Assembly: GCA_034440615.1 (NCBI GenBank)
Contig: JAOTOM010005053.1
Location: 754,610-818,609 of the forward strand
Source of the DNA: Ashinkailepas kermadecensis
Lineage: Eukaryota > Arthropoda > Thecostraca > Neolepadidae
DNA: 64,000 nt
Direction of reading: 5' to 3'
A model generated the notes under the pieces. The model was not told where the DNA came from, did not search any database, and saw only the letters and a list, made by a program, of their open reading frames with translations. This document shows, piece by piece, positions 1 through 12,120 of this stretch (its first letter is position 1; the number at the start of each line of letters is the position of its first letter). The translations under genes and the position numbers were made by a program.

Positions 1-1455
1 CCGCGTAACAACACAGTCGTGGTGTGTGGACCGGGTAACAACACAGTCGTGGTGTGTGGACCCGATAACAACACAGCCGTGGTGTGGACCGGATAACACA
101 GCCGCGGTGTGGACCGGGTAACAACAGCCGCGGTGTGGACCGGGTAACAACACAGCCGTGGTGTGTGGACCGGGTAACAACACAGTCGTGGTGTGTGGAC
201 CGGGTAACAACACAGCCGTGGTGTGTGGACCGGGTAACAACACAGCCGTGGTGTGTGGACCGGGTAACAACACAGCCGTGGTGTGTGGACCGGGTAACAA
301 CACAGCCGCGGTGTGTGGACCGGGTAACAACACAGCCGTGGTGTGTGGACCGGGTAACAACACAGTCGTGGTGTGTGGACCGGGTAACAACACAGGCGTG
401 GTGTGTGGACCGGGTAACAACACAGCCGCGGTGTGGACCGGGTAACAACACAGCCGCGGTGTGGACCGGGTAACAACACAGCCGTGGTGTGTGGACCGGG
501 TAACAACACAGCCGCGGTGTGGACCGGGTAACAACACAGTCGTGGAGTTTGGACCGGATAACAACACAGCCGCGGTGTGTGGACGGGGCCGTGGTGTTGG
601 GTAACAACCAGCCGTGGTGTGTGGACTGGATAACAACACAGCCGCGGTGTGGACCGGTTAACAACACAGCCGGGTGGTGTGGACCGGGTAACAACACAGC
701 CGTGGTGTGTGGACCGGGTAACAACACAGCCGTGGTGTGTGGACCGGGTAACAACACAGCCGCGGTGTGTGGACTGGATAACAACACAGCCGCGGTGTGG
801 ACCGGGTAACAACACAGCCGTGGTGTGGACCGGATAACACAGCCGCGGTGTGGACCGGGTAACAACAGCCGCGGTGTGGACCGGGTAACAACACAGCCGT
901 GGTGTGTGGACCGGGTAACAACACAGCCGTGGTGTGTGGACCGGGTAACAACACAGTCGTGGTGTGGACCGGGTAACAACAGCCGGGTGTGGACCGGGTA
1001 ACAACACAGCCGTGGTGTGTGGACCGGGTAACAACACAGCCGTGGTGTGTGGACCGGGTAACAACACAGTCGAGGTGTGTGGACCGGGTAACAACACAGC
1101 CGCGGTGTGGACCGGGTAACAACACAGTCGTGGTGTGTGGACCGGATAACAACACAGCCGTGGTGTGTGGACCGGGTAACAACACAGCCGCGGTGTGTGG
1201 ACCGGGTAACAACACAGTCGTGGAGTGTGGACCGGATAACAACACAGCCGCGGTGTGTGGACCGGGTAACAACACAGCCGCGGTGTGGACCGGATAACAA
1301 CACAGCCGTGGTGTGTGGACCGGGTAACAACACAGCCGCGGTGTGGACCGGGTAACAACACAGCCGCGGTGTGTGGACCGGATAACACAGCCCCGGCGTT
1401 TTGCCCGGATAACAGCCGAGACAGCCGCGGCGTGTGGACCGGGTAACACATGCGC
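1..1455. repeat. 30-bp minisatellite
   Basis: About 48 copies of a 30-bp unit containing GTGTGTGGACCGGGTAACAA and CACAGCCGTG, with some 28-bp and 22-bp variants. The array runs off the left edge of the window. Because 30 is divisible by 3, frames stay open on both strands; no gene is implied. Confidence 0.97.
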
Positions 1456-1866
1456 CACCTTCGATACGTGCCTAGATGCTCCACGATTTTAATTCATGAC
1501 AGCTCGAGTAGGATGTCACCCTTTACAAGGGTGGCCGTGATTACCGTGAGCGATACCGTGATTACCGTGAGCGATAGATCAACCACATGAGACACCAGAT
1601 TCCAAGGGTGTACAGACAGTTGCTTTACACGCATCACTTGACGCACCCACGCTGCTCTTATCAAATAGAGTGCGAATACGAGCGCAGAAAGACGAACTAG
1701 TCACATATCGCTCAACTGCAGGGAGGTGCCAATGTGCGGTGGGAGAACACCGCTGCGTACGTGACATGGGTGGGCAACTGCCGTAACCTGCAGGCGTAAT
1801 GCAGGCCAAACATTGGCCGTCCTACCGCCAGCAGTGGTTCGCGCTGGCCTCTGCCAGAAGCCAAAC
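1456..1866. other. unassigned spacer
   Basis: Non-repetitive apart from a 22-bp direct duplication near 1535-1575 (GTGATTACCGTGAGCGATA). No gene or element recognised. Confidence 0.6.
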
Positions 1867-2258
1867 GATCGGTGATGTTCGGAATGTCTGGGGAGAGATG
1901 CGTGGTACGGCATGGTGCACCACGATCGGTGATGTTCGGAATGTCTGGGGAGAGATGCGTGGTACAGCATGGTGCACCACGATCGGTGATGTTCGGAATG
2001 TCTGGGGAGAGATGCGTGGTACAGCATGGTGCACCACGATCGGTGATGTTCGGAATGTCTGGGGAGAGATGCGTGGTACGGCATGGTGCACCACGATCGG
2101 TGATGTATGCTGGGGAGATGCGTGGCATGGTGCACCACGATCGGTGATGTTCGGAATGTCTGGGGAGGGACGATGCTGTGAGTACGGCATGGTGCACCAC
2201 GATCGGTGATGTTCGGAATGTCTGGGGAGAGATGCGAGGTACAGCATGGTGCACCGCG
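1867..2258. repeat. 57-bp minisatellite
   Basis: About seven copies of a 57-bp unit starting GATCGGTGATGTTCGGAATG and ending GGTGCACCAC, with two shortened or expanded copies near 2100-2200. Confidence 0.95.
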
Positions 2259-2352
2259 TCAAGAGTACGCTTCTTTATCGCACAAACACGATCACAGCGC
2301 GCGAAGTTTAGATCGGCCGGAATCAAGGACCGGTAGTGGATCATCATCAAGG

Positions 2353-2404
2353 CTGGTTATTTGGGTTTAGGGCGCATCGACCGGGTTTTGTCATTTAGCG
2401 CCCA
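2353..2404 (-). mobile_element. 52-bp SINE-tail mini-insertion with target duplication
   Basis: Plus strand reads CTGGTTATTTGGGTTTAGGG, then CGCATCGAC and TTTAGCGCCCA. On the minus strand this is GGGCGC...GCGCCC followed by TAAACCCAAATAACCAG. It is flanked by GGATCATCATCAAGG (2338-2352) and GGATCATCATCAGGG (2405-2419), a 15-bp direct repeat with one mismatch. Confidence 0.75.
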
Positions 2405-2419
2405 GGATCATCATCAGGG

Positions 2420-3059
2420 ATCATCATTGGTGTTGTACGCTTAGTACCATACGATATTCGAGAAACACACTTCAGTAGGTTAAGAGATTCAGAACAGGTT
2501 ACTGAGTGTCTTGAAGTGCCGATCGCCACAGTCGAAATCGTCACGCTCTGGGACAGGTCCGATCCCGGAGCCACCAGGCCTCAGATTCTGTGGGGCTGCG
2601 CTAGGCCGATCAGTCAGCAGCGGCTCCGGAGCCCACCACTCAATGCACGACCGTCATACCTTTCTGAAGTGGAGGAAGTCCAGCGCCACCTGGACATTCT
2701 GCAGCTGATGGAAGCGCAGCTGGCCCTTCTGCGACGGCTGCAACAACGACGGGGTGTCACGGCGTGTTTCACCCTCAACGCCGCCGTTGCGTGAACAAAG
2801 TTACAGCCGATGTGCACGCTCACCCGGGCGCGTGTCACGCACAAATCGGTGCAGCGCCAGCACGAGATCACGAGATCACGACCAAATACGCATACACGTG
2901 TTATACAAGTCGTGCATATGATTTAGGTGTTTCGTGTCCTGGAAGTACAAATGCATTCCTGATGCCAAACAGACAAAATTATCCGCTACAAACTTATTGG
3001 CGGGGCATACTGCCCAAATCCAGGATTACGACATCGACATCCAATATTGGGATACGGTT
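2420..3059. other. unassigned spacer with one weak open frame
   Basis: A 92-codon plus-strand frame at 2516-2794 begins without ATG and ends in a Leu/Glu/Gln-rich stretch (LDILQLMEAQLALLRRLQQR) that could form a short coiled coil. There is no homology I recognise, and it lies antisense to the host gene. Probably not coding. Confidence 0.3.
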
Positions 3060-3211
3060 ATCAGTGCACACATACAAACCTACATCTATGTTTACATATG
3101 TACCTACATGCATATCTATAAACCTACATACATGCACACATACATACATACATACATACATACATACATACACACACATACATATACACACACACACACA
3201 CACATATACAT

Positions 3212-3244
<33 letters not shown>

Positions 3245-3255
3245 CATACATTTTC
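3060..3255. repeat. compound microsatellite (ACAT)n, (CA)n, (TA)n
   Basis: ACATACAT runs pass into CACACACA and then TATATATA. Confidence 0.95.
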
Positions 3256-3954
3256 ATCGGACACAAATATACGTACCGACTGTTGGTGCATACTTCCATT
3301 TCAACACTTGGGAACGCTAGTCACCGAGGCCGTTGGGTATACCTTTGCGGCTGTTTAGTCCGCTCTCGAACCCAATTGGAAACAAACATCGACATGAGGG
3401 CATCTAAGAATCATTCACGCCTTGCACGGGCAGAGGGAGGGGAGGATGCCGATAGACGTAGCCCCTGCGCCATCATATTTGTGGGCGTTGATAATTTGTT
3501 GACGCGACCGTCCAGTGGTGTTGAACATTGGCAGCCGGTGACCTGTGACGCCGTCCTACCACCAGTCTGACGCTCCCGTCACGGCTCGTGACCAGCGCCA
3601 CACCTCGGGAGAAACAGAGCCGGCCGGCCTGCCACACGGGCCGAGCCAGCAATTCCTGTGGTGGGCCAGCAATTCCTGCACAGTTCCTCGGAGGAGTGCC
3701 TTCGGCGTGAAGACTAGTTGAGTGCGGGAGGGGACGTGGTGTGTACTCGAGCCTTTCTGAAGATCTCGGAGGTCCCTCCGGCCATTCCCGACCGGAGGGG
3801 CGCCATCTTTCTATATGGAGGAGCACATGCCCCCCCCCCCCTGGCCTGCCACGCGTTGGCTGGTAAGCAGCACGGACATTGCTGCAGTCTTAGGAAGTGC
3901 GGCAATTGCTCGAGCGGGAGACCAGCCAGACTGGATGTCCCGCAACTGTCAAAC
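3256..3954. other. unassigned spacer
   Basis: Unique sequence with a 13-C run near 3830-3842 and a duplicated CCAGCAATTCCTG (about 3645 and 3667). No gene seen. Confidence 0.6.
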
Positions 3955-4470
3955 GGCGCGCTGACCTGCCTCGTGGACTGCTGGTGAGGTCAGCTGTATC
4001 CTACACAGCTAGACGGCGCGCTGATCAGTCTCGTGGACTGCTGGTGAGGTCAGCTGTATCCTACACAGCTAGACGGCGCGCTGACCAGTCTCGTGGACTG
4101 CTGGTGAGGTCAGCTGTATCCTACAGCTAGACGGTGCGCTGATCAGTCTCGTGGCGCTGGTGGGGTCAGTAGACGGCGGCTGACCTGCCTCGTGGACTGC
4201 TGGTGAGGTCAGCTGTATCCTACACAGCTAGACGTGCGCTGATCAGTCTCGTGGGCTGCTGGTGAGGTCAGCTTATTACACAGCTAGACGGTGCGCTGAC
4301 CAGCCTCGTGGACTGCTGGTGAGGTCAGCTGTATCCTACACAGCTAGACGGTGCGCTGATCAGTCTCGTGGACTGCTGGTGAGGTCAGCTGTATCCTACA
4401 CAGCTAGACGGTGCGCTGATCAGTCTCGTGGACTGCTGGTGAGGTCAGCTGTATCCTACACAGCTAGACG
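3955..4470. repeat. 60-bp minisatellite
   Basis: About nine units with CTCGTGGACTGCTGGTGAGG and CCTACACAGCTAGACG. Several central copies are shortened. Confidence 0.95.
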
Positions 4471-4549
4471 ACAAAGTGCCCGACGACCTCGAAGTAGTGC
4501 GTGCCTAGCTCAGTTTCCGGCATCATCGTGCATGCTGTATGCCTGCGAC

Positions 4550-4990
4550 CTTCCTCGATACACAGCGTCGTGTGCACTGTATAACTGCCAACTTCCTCCA
4601 CACAGCAGCATGTGCACTGCATACCTACCATCTTCCCGGATACACCGCATCGTGTGTTCTTTACCTGTCTTGACACACCGCATCGCGTGTGCTTTAACCT
4701 GTCTTGACACACAACATCGTGTGCACTACATACTTGTCACCTTGCTCCACACAGAGCATCGTGTGAACTGTATAACTGCCAAGTTACTCGATATACAGCA
4801 GCGTGTTGGTTGGTTATTTGGGCTCAGGGGCGCATCGACTGCTTCGGTCATACATCGCCCAACAGCAGCGTGTGCACTGCATAGCTACCAAGTTGCTCAA
4901 CACACAGCATCGTGTGCACTATATACCTGCCACCTTCCTTGATACACAACATCGTGTGCACCGCATACCTGCCGCCTGCCTCGATCCACA
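4550..4990. repeat. degenerate ~46-bp minisatellite
   Basis: Repeated CACAGCATCGTGTGCACT followed by an ATACCTGCCA-CTTCCTC-like segment; copies are diverged. One copy is split by the insertion at 4807-4861. Confidence 0.85.
4807..4861 (-). mobile_element. 55-bp SINE-tail mini-insertion with perfect 12-bp target duplication
   Basis: Plus strand starts TGGTTGGTTATTTGGGCTCA, continues GGGGCGCATCGAC and ends ATCGCCCA. Flanks are ACAGCAGCGTGT at 4795-4806 and again at 4862-4873, identical. The sequence matches the elements at 2353 and 11465. Confidence 0.8.
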
Positions 4991-5129
4991 GAGATCGGCT
5001 GCTGCGCCAGCCACATCATCCCAACTGCCGACGACCTCTGGACCCGGTCACCTCATGCCGGCCTTATCATCGCCGGGGACTTCAATCAAGGTCGTGTCCC
5101 ATGACACTGGACAGATTTATCCGTCCGAT

Positions 5130-6947
5130 AACTTGTCCAATCACCGAGGCATGTCCTGCCCAATCACCGACGCACATAAGTCCTGTCCAATCACCGACAC
5201 ACACGTCCTGTCCAATCGCCGACACACACGTCCTGTCCAATCATCAGCACACGTCCTGTCCAATCGCCGACACACACGTCCTGTCCAATCATCAACACAC
5301 GTCCTGTCCAATCATCAGCACACGTCCTGTCCAATCGCCGACACACACGTCCTGTCCAATCACCGACACACACGTCCTGTCCAATCATCAACACACGTCC
5401 TGTCCAATCACCGACACACACGTCCTCTCCAATCACCAACACACGTCCTGTCCAATCACCAACACACGTCCTGTCCAATCACCGAACACACGTCCTGTCC
5501 AATCACCGACACACACGTCCTGTCCAATCATCAACACACGTCCTGTCCAATCACTAACACACGTCCTGTCCAATCACCGACACACACGTCCTCTCCAATC
5601 ACCGACACACACGTCCTGTCCAATCATCAACACACGTCCTGTCCAATCACTAACACACGTCCTGTTGTCCAATCACCCACACACACGTCCTTCCAATCAC
5701 CGCACACGTCCTGTCCAATCACCAACACACGTCCTGTCCAATCACCAGCACACGTCTCTCCAATCACCGACACACACGTCCTGTCCAATCACCGACACAC
5801 ACGTCCTGTCCAATCATCAACACACGTCCTGTCCAATCACCGACACACACGTCCTGTCCAATCACTACACACACGTCCTGTCCAATCACCGACACACACG
5901 TCCTGTCCAATCACCGAACACACGTCCTGTCCAATCACTGACACACACGTCCTGTCCAATCACCGACACACACGTCCTGTCCAATCACCGACACACTCTG
6001 TCCAATCGCCGACACACACGTCCTGTCCAATCGCCGACACACACGTCCTGTCCAATCATCAGCACACGTCCTGTCCAATCGCCGACACACACGTCCTGTC
6101 CAATCGCCGACACACACGTCCTGTCCAATCACCGACACACACGTCCTGTCCAATCGCCGACACACACGTCCTGTCCAATCGCCGACACACACGTCCTGTC
6201 CAATCGCCGACACACACGTCCTGTCCAATCACCGACACACACGTCCTGTCCCCGCCTCATTCCTGTCCAATCGCCGACACACACGTCCTGTCCAATCACC
6301 GACACACACGTCCTGTCCAATCGCCGACACACACGTCCTGTCCAATCACACACGTCCTGTCCAATCACCGACACACACGTCCTGTCCAATCGCCGACACA
6401 CACGTCTCTGTCCAATCGCCACACAACACACGTCCTGTCCAATCATCAGCACACGTCCTGTCCAATCACCGACACACACGTCCTGTCCAATCGCCGACAC
6501 ACGTCCTGTCCAATCACCGACACACATGTCCTATCCGATCGCCGACACACACGTCCTGTCCAATCACCGACACACACGTCCTGTCCAATCGCCGACACAC
6601 ACGTCCTGTCCAATCATCAACACACGTCCTGTCCAATCATCAGCACACGTCCTGTCCAATCACTGACACACACGTCCTGTCCAATCACGGACACACACGT
6701 CCTGTCCAATCACCGACACACACGTCCTGTCCAATCATCAACACACGTCCTGTCCAATCACCGACACACACGTCCTGTCCAATCACTAACACACGTCCTG
6801 TCCAATCACTAACACACGTCCTGTCCAATCATCAGCACACGTCCTGTCCAATCACTGACACACACGTCCTGTCCAATCACCGACACACACGTCCTGTCCA
6901 ATCATCAACACACGTTCTGTCCAATCACTAACACACGTCCTGTCCAA
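5130..6947. repeat. 25-bp minisatellite, left part
   Basis: About 70 copies of GTCCTGTCCAATCACCGACA + CACAC, with a 23-bp variant carrying ATCATCAACACAC. The same array resumes at 10623, so the LINE pair at 6948-10622 is inserted into it. The 669- and 584-codon open frames here are repeat artefacts. Confidence 0.97.
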
Positions 6948-9456
6948 ACAGCAATAAACTGAGAATAGGAGCTTTGTACCGATCAGGAACCTTGCCACAT
7001 TCTCAGCAACTCGAGCTCGATAAGGTGATTTGTCAGGAAATCATTAGAAACTTTCAGAGGAAATGCCTTATTCTTGGTGACTTTAATCTAAAAGGATATG
7101 AAAATGTTGGTGTTGGCACCCCAGCATGTAAAATGTTTAGGAAATGCCTTGAAGAGGACCTGTTCTTACACCAGTTTGTAACAGAACCAACTAAGCAGGG
7201 CTCATTCTTGGACCTCGTATTCTCGGATTTAAATGATTTAGTTCAAGACTTGACTGTAGGAGAAACTCTGGGAAGAAGTGACCATAACATAGTGAGATTC
7301 AAGGCACACGTAGCAGTGACAATTAAGGATAATTTGGCAAAGGTTCCAAATTTTAACAGGGCAGACTTTGACTGCATGAGAGCAGCTTTAAGTGCCATAA
7401 AATGGGAAGAAGAATTCTCCGATTTAAATGCCTGTGAAATGTGGGAAAAGTTCAAATCTTACTTGAAGGAAATTCAGATTATGCATGTCCCCCAAAAGCA
7501 AAGGCGGAAAAGAAGGGTAGGAAAGCCAGCATGGCTTACACCAGATTTGACAAAAGCAATTAAGGCTAAGAAAGATGCATTTAGAGTATTTAAGGAAGCT
7601 TCAAATATAGTAAATCTAAGGTTGTATCAAAAAGCTAGAGACGCTGTGAAGCAGAAAACCAGAGCAGCAAAGCGAGCAAAAGAATTGGATTTGGCTAGGA
7701 ACTGTAATGGGGACAGTAAAAAGTTCTTTAGTTTCTACAAGCTAAGTAAAGTTTCAAGCACCATTGGTCCACTGGAAGTAAATGGGATTATGTTGAGTGA
7801 GGATGGTGAGATGGTTGAGGAACTGAGCAAGCAGTTTAAATCAGTGTTTACGTTGGAGGATGTGACTAATCTGCCAACTGTGAACCACAGCTCAGTGACA
7901 GGTGATCAGTTGCATGATGATGATTTCATTGATAGTGATGTTGTTTTGAATTATATCAGGAAAATAAAGCCAAACAAGGCAGCAGGACCTGATGGAATTT
8001 ATGCTAGGGTATTGCGGGAAGCTGAAAAGGAACTGGCAATTCCAATTAGTATAATATTTTGTAGATCAGTTTCACAAAATGAAATTCCAACAGATTGGAA
8101 AAGGGCAAATGTAGTTCCTATTTTCAAGAAAGGAGAAAGAGGGAAAGTTGAAAACTATAGGCCAGTAAGCCTCACATCCCTAGTCTGCAAGGTACTTGAA
8201 TCAATTATCAAGGATATAATAGTTAGTTTTCTGGAAGGAAACAGATTGATTCAAGATACTCAACATGGGTTTAGAAAAGGGCGATCGTGTCTCACAAATC
8301 TCTTGGACTTTTTAATTTTGCTACAGAACAATTTGATAAGGGAAATCAGGTTGATGTAGCATATCTTGACTTTAGCAAAGCCTTTGACAAGGTACCTCAT
8401 ACACGGTTAATGATGCAGCTTCAGGTCCATGGTATTGCAGGTAACATCCTAACATGGATAGAGTTGTGGCTTTCAGATAGACAGCAGAGAGTGATGCTAA
8501 ATGGTACGAAGTCATCATGGCAAAATGTTCTTAGTGGAGTCCCCCAGGGGTCAGTATTGGGACCACTATTGTTCATTGTGTTTGTAAATAACATTGAAAG
8601 TGGCCTAAGCAGTAAGGTTTTGAAATTTGCGGATGATTTGAAGGTATTTAGGGCAATAACAGGGCACAATGAGCAGGTCTTGCTGCAGAAAGACTTAGAC
8701 GAGCTTGTGAAGTGGTCCGAAAAATGGCAAATGAAATTTAATTTTGATAAGTGCAAAATCATGCATGTAGGTAGGCAGCATATCAAGGCTCCGTACTTGA
8801 TGGATGGCCAAGTACTATCTGTGACTCAGCGGGAGAAGGACTTAGGTGTTATTTTGAACACAAAATTGGGGGCATCAGAACAGACCAAAGAAGCCAGGAA
8901 GAATGCACTAAGAATGCTTGGGGCAATAAATAGGAATGTATCATACAAAAGTGAGGAAGTCATCAAGAAGCTTTACTGTGCATATGTCAGGCCACATTTG
9001 GAATACTGTGTCCAAGCTTGGTCCCCTAGTTATGAAAAAGATTGTTGGCTTTTAGAGAGAGTACAAAAGAGGGCAACGAAAATGGTGAATGGCATAGGCA
9101 ACCTGGTATATGAGGAAAGATTGAAGAAACTGAATATGTTTTCACTTCGATATAGAAGGCTGAGAGGAGATCTCATCGAGGTCTTTAAATTTGTTCATGG
9201 TCAGGAACAGGGTTATCTCAGGGAACTGTTTGAATTTAACAGAAATGATGCAATTAGAGGTCATCAATTCAAAATTAAAGTTAATCACAGCAGGACAAGG
9301 TTAAGACAGTCTTTCTTCACCAACAGGGTAGTAGAACACTGGAACCAGCTGCCAGAAACTATTGTCAGTAGCAACACATTGAACATCTTTAAAAACAGCA
9401 TAGACAATCATTATAAGAATAGGGGGCTTGTTTTTCTGTATTCCAGGGAGAGTTGA
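6948..9456 (+). pseudogene. CR1-like ORF2: endonuclease C-terminus and reverse transcriptase, frameshifted
   Basis: Encodes the end of an apurinic-like endonuclease (LILGDFNL; later GRSDHNIV) and then a complete reverse transcriptase: NKAAGPDG, WKRANVVPIFKKG, NYRPVSLTS, HGFRKGRSCLTNL, LDFSKAFDKVPH, GVPQGSVLGPLLF and the catalytic FADD at 8626-8637, followed by the C-terminal YVRPHLEYCVQAWSP block. The frame breaks in a five-T run at 8309-8313: upstream codons run to a stop at 8359, while the continuation is in the next frame and overlaps from 8287. One base appears lost from the T run. The 5' half of the endonuclease and any ORF1 are absent, so the copy is dead. Its function would be target-primed reverse transcription. 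A+T-rich codon use contrasts with the GC-rich arrays around it. Confidence 0.93.
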
Positions 9457-9554
9457 TCGGCGCATTTGGTGGAAAACTGGTTCAGTGTACAGAGTGCAAC
9501 CAAGAAGGGCCCTTGTGGCTCATAGTTGCACTGATCTGTTATGTCTTTATGTCT
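6948..9554 (+). mobile_element. CR1-like non-LTR retrotransposon, 5'-truncated (copy 1)
   Basis: Begins abruptly at the edge of the 25-bp minisatellite, within the endonuclease domain (KLRIGALYRS), and ends with a short (ATGTCTTT)n tail characteristic of this copy and the next one. Known CR1/L2-type elements end in short tandem repeats rather than poly(A). The 3' untranslated segment after 9456 (GGTTCAGTGT, AACCAAGAAGGGCCCTTGTG) is shared with copy 2. The possible target duplication with the right end of copy 2 is TGTCCAA (7 bp), but the target is repetitive. Confidence 0.93.
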
Positions 9555-10622
9555 TTAAATGGTACAAAGTCATCATGGCAAAATGTTCTTAGTGGAGTCC
9601 CTCAGGGGTCGGTACTGGGGCCACTATTGTTCATTATATTTGTGAATAGCATTGAATGTGGCCTAAGCAGTAAGGTTTTGAAATTTGCGGATGATTTGAA
9701 GATCTTTAGGGCAATAACAGGGCACAATGAGCAGGTTTTGCTGCAGAACGACTTAGACGAGCTTGTGAAGTGGTCCGAAAAATGGCAAATGAAGTTTAAT
9801 TTTGATAAGTGCAAAGTCATGCATGTAGGCAGGCAGAATATGAAGGTGCCATACTTGATGGGTGGCCAAGTATTATCTGTGACTCAGCAGGAGAAGGACT
9901 TAGGTGTTATTTTTAACACAAAATTGGGGGCATCAGAACAGACCAAAGAAGCCAGGAAAAGGGCACTAAGAATGCTTGGGGCAATACAGAGGAATGTGTC
10001 ATACAAAAGTGAAGAGGTCATCAGGAAGCTTTACTGTGCATATGTCAGGCCACATTTAGAATACTGTGTCCAAGCTTGGTCCCCTAGTTATGAGAAAGAT
10101 TGTTGGCTTTTAGAGAGAGTACAAAAGAGGGCAACAAAAATGGTTAATGGTATAGGCAACCTGGCATATGAGGAAAGATTGAAGAAATTGAATATGTTTT
10201 CACTTAGATATAGAAGGCTGAGAGATCTCATGGAGGTTTTTAAATTTGTTCATGGTCAGGAACAGGGATATATCAGGGAAATGTTTGAATTTAACAGAAA
10301 TGATGCAATTAGAGGTCATCAATTCAAAATTAAAGTTAATCACAGCAGGACAAGGTTAAGACAGTCTTTCTTCACCAACAGGGTAGTCGAACACTGGAAC
10401 CAGCTGCCAGGAACCATTGTCAGTAGCAGCACACTGAACATCTTTAAAAACGGCATAGACAATCATTATAAGAATAGGGGGCTTGTTTTTCTGTATTCCA
10501 GGGAGGGCTGATATACAGATTTGGTGGGCAACTGGTTCAGTGTCCAAAAGTGCAACCAAGAAGGGCCCTTGTGGCTCATAGTTGCACTGATCTTTCATGT
10601 CTTTATGTCTTTATGTCTTTAT
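9555..10622 (+). mobile_element. CR1-like retrotransposon, more severely 5'-truncated (copy 2)
   Basis: Starts at AAATGGTACAAAGTCATCAT, equivalent to copy 1 position about 8500, directly after the tail of copy 1. It runs to an (ATGTCTTT)3 tail at about 10598-10622, then re-enters the 25-bp minisatellite. The two copies are nearly identical over their shared ~1 kb. Confidence 0.93.
9558..10511 (+). pseudogene. CR1-like reverse transcriptase C-terminal part
   Basis: Open from the GVPQGSVLGPLLF motif through FADD (9684-9695), MHVGRQ, LGVIFNTKL and YVRPHLEYC to the stop at 10511. The palm N-terminal motifs are missing, so it is a fragment. An apparent longer frame from 9453 merely reads through the 3' untranslated part of copy 1. 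Compared with copy 1 it lacks one codon (RRLRD versus RRLRGD) and is otherwise collinear. Confidence 0.92.
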
Positions 10623-10795
10623 GTCCAATCATCAACACACGTCCTGTCCAATCACCGACACCCTGTCCAATCATCAACACACGTCCTGTCCAATCACTGA
10701 CACACACGTCCTGTACAGTTACCGACACACGTCCTGTCCAATCACCGACACAGACGTCCTGTCCAATCACCGACACACATTCTACCCAATCATCT
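10623..10795. repeat. 25-bp minisatellite, right part
   Basis: Continues the CCTGTCCAATCACCGACACA unit interrupted by the LINE copies. Copies become degenerate toward 10795. Confidence 0.95.
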
Positions 10796-10799
10796 ACGC

Positions 10800-11394
10800 A
10801 TATTGCACACTTTATTTCCACGAATTTTCAGCGATACTGCATTGAACAGCACGTGGTCGGTCCATTGGGCCGCAGGAAACACGCCGCTGTAGTGCGAACC
10901 TGAAGAACAGCCCTGAAAAATCGGCCCAAACTTCATCTCAAACTAATCTGGAATTTGTGATGTTGACCGATGAATCACACAGCATCGTTTCCAAGACGTG
11001 TTCCCCGCAATCGATCTCAATGAACGTGCTGATACGCTGTTTTCGGTCCCGAGTAGGCAATATGAAAGGCGCTTCCCAAGCGGAAAACCAACGATCCGTT
11101 GCCATGGATAAGCCACTGACAAGCCATGGATAGCTGAGCAAATAAAGCGGACCAGCGTTCACCGGCAGCACCCTGTGAGGCGACCCACCACACCCGCCGC
11201 CCAATGCCACGCAATCACGCCCCACTCCAGGTGGAGCGCGTGCGTGCCGGAACTTTTACCGCCGTCATGTTGGCCCCGAGGCGGCCAGCGCCGAGTGGAA
11301 CCGGCACGTCGAGGCGACGCGTGAGGTCTGCAGTGATGACAATGCGCGTCTGAACGATACGACCGACGCCAACACCGTCCGTGACATAAATGGC
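10800..11394. other. unassigned spacer
   Basis: Unique sequence. The minus strand between about 11390 and 11215 has an open stretch (TDGVGVGRIVQTRIVITADL...) that I do not recognise and that lacks clear splice sites. No supported gene. Confidence 0.5.
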
Positions 11395-11464
11395 CAGCTT
11401 GTGGATGTGTGCAAACAGCTGCCACCTCTACAAATGTGCGCAAACAGCTGCCACCTCTACAGAT

Positions 11465-11520
11465 ATTTAGTTATTAGGGCTTTAGGGCGCATCGACTTCA
11501 TTGGTCATGTAGCGCCCATC
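11465..11520 (-). mobile_element. SINE-tail mini-insertion in the 29-bp array (first copy)
   Basis: TTAGTTATTAGGGCTTTAGG then GCGCATCGACTTCATTGGTC and ATGTAGCGCCC. Flanking TCTACAGAT occurs on both sides (11456-11464, 11524-11532), but that motif is part of the array unit. Confidence 0.7.
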
Positions 11521-11795
11521 ACATCTACAGATGTGTGCATACAGTTGCCACACCTCTACATATGTGTGCAGACAGCTGCCACCTCTACAGATGTGTGCAG
11601 ACAGTTGCCACCTCTACAGATGTGTGCAGACAGCTGCCACCTCTACAGATGTGTGCAGACAGTTGCCACCTCTACAGATGTGTGCAGACAGTTGCCACCT
11701 CTACAGATGTGTGCAAACAGCTGCCACCTCTACAGATGTGTGCAAACAGCTTCCACCTCTACAGATGTGTGCAAACAGCTGCCACCTCTACAGAT

Positions 11796-11851
11796 ATTTA
11801 GTTATTAGGGCTTTAGGGCACATCGACTTCATTGGTCATGTAGCGCCCATC
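11796..11851 (-). mobile_element. SINE-tail mini-insertion (second copy, amplified with the array)
   Basis: Differs from the copy at 11465 by one base (GGGCACATCGAC for GGGCGCATCGAC) and has the same array junctions. Confidence 0.7.
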
Positions 11852-12097
11852 ACATCTACAGATGTGTGCATACAGTTGCCACACCTCTACATATGTGTGC
11901 AGACAGCTGCCACCTCTACAGATGTGTGCATACAGTTGCCACATCTACAGATGTGTGCAGACAGCTGCCACCTCTACAGATGTGTGCAGACAGTTGCCAC
12001 CTCTACAGATGTGTGCAGACAGCTGCCACCTCTACAGATGTGTGCAAACAGCTTCCACCTCTACAGATGTGTGCAAACAGCTGCCACCTCTACAGAT

Positions 12098-12120
12098 ATT
12101 TAGTTATTAGGGCTTTAGGG
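12098..12120 (-). mobile_element. SINE-tail mini-insertion (third copy, truncated)
   Basis: Only TTTAGTTATTAGGGCTTTAG + GGC remains before sequence that is not shared. Confidence 0.6.

Noticed and set aside
3060..3255. Long His/Thr-Tyr-Ile frames
   Set aside because: Translation of the ACAT/CA microsatellite.
4803..6812. 669-codon and 584-codon open frames
   Set aside because: Entirely composed of the 25-bp minisatellite; frames rotate through the same peptides (SCPITDTH, RPVQSPTH, VLSNHRHT).
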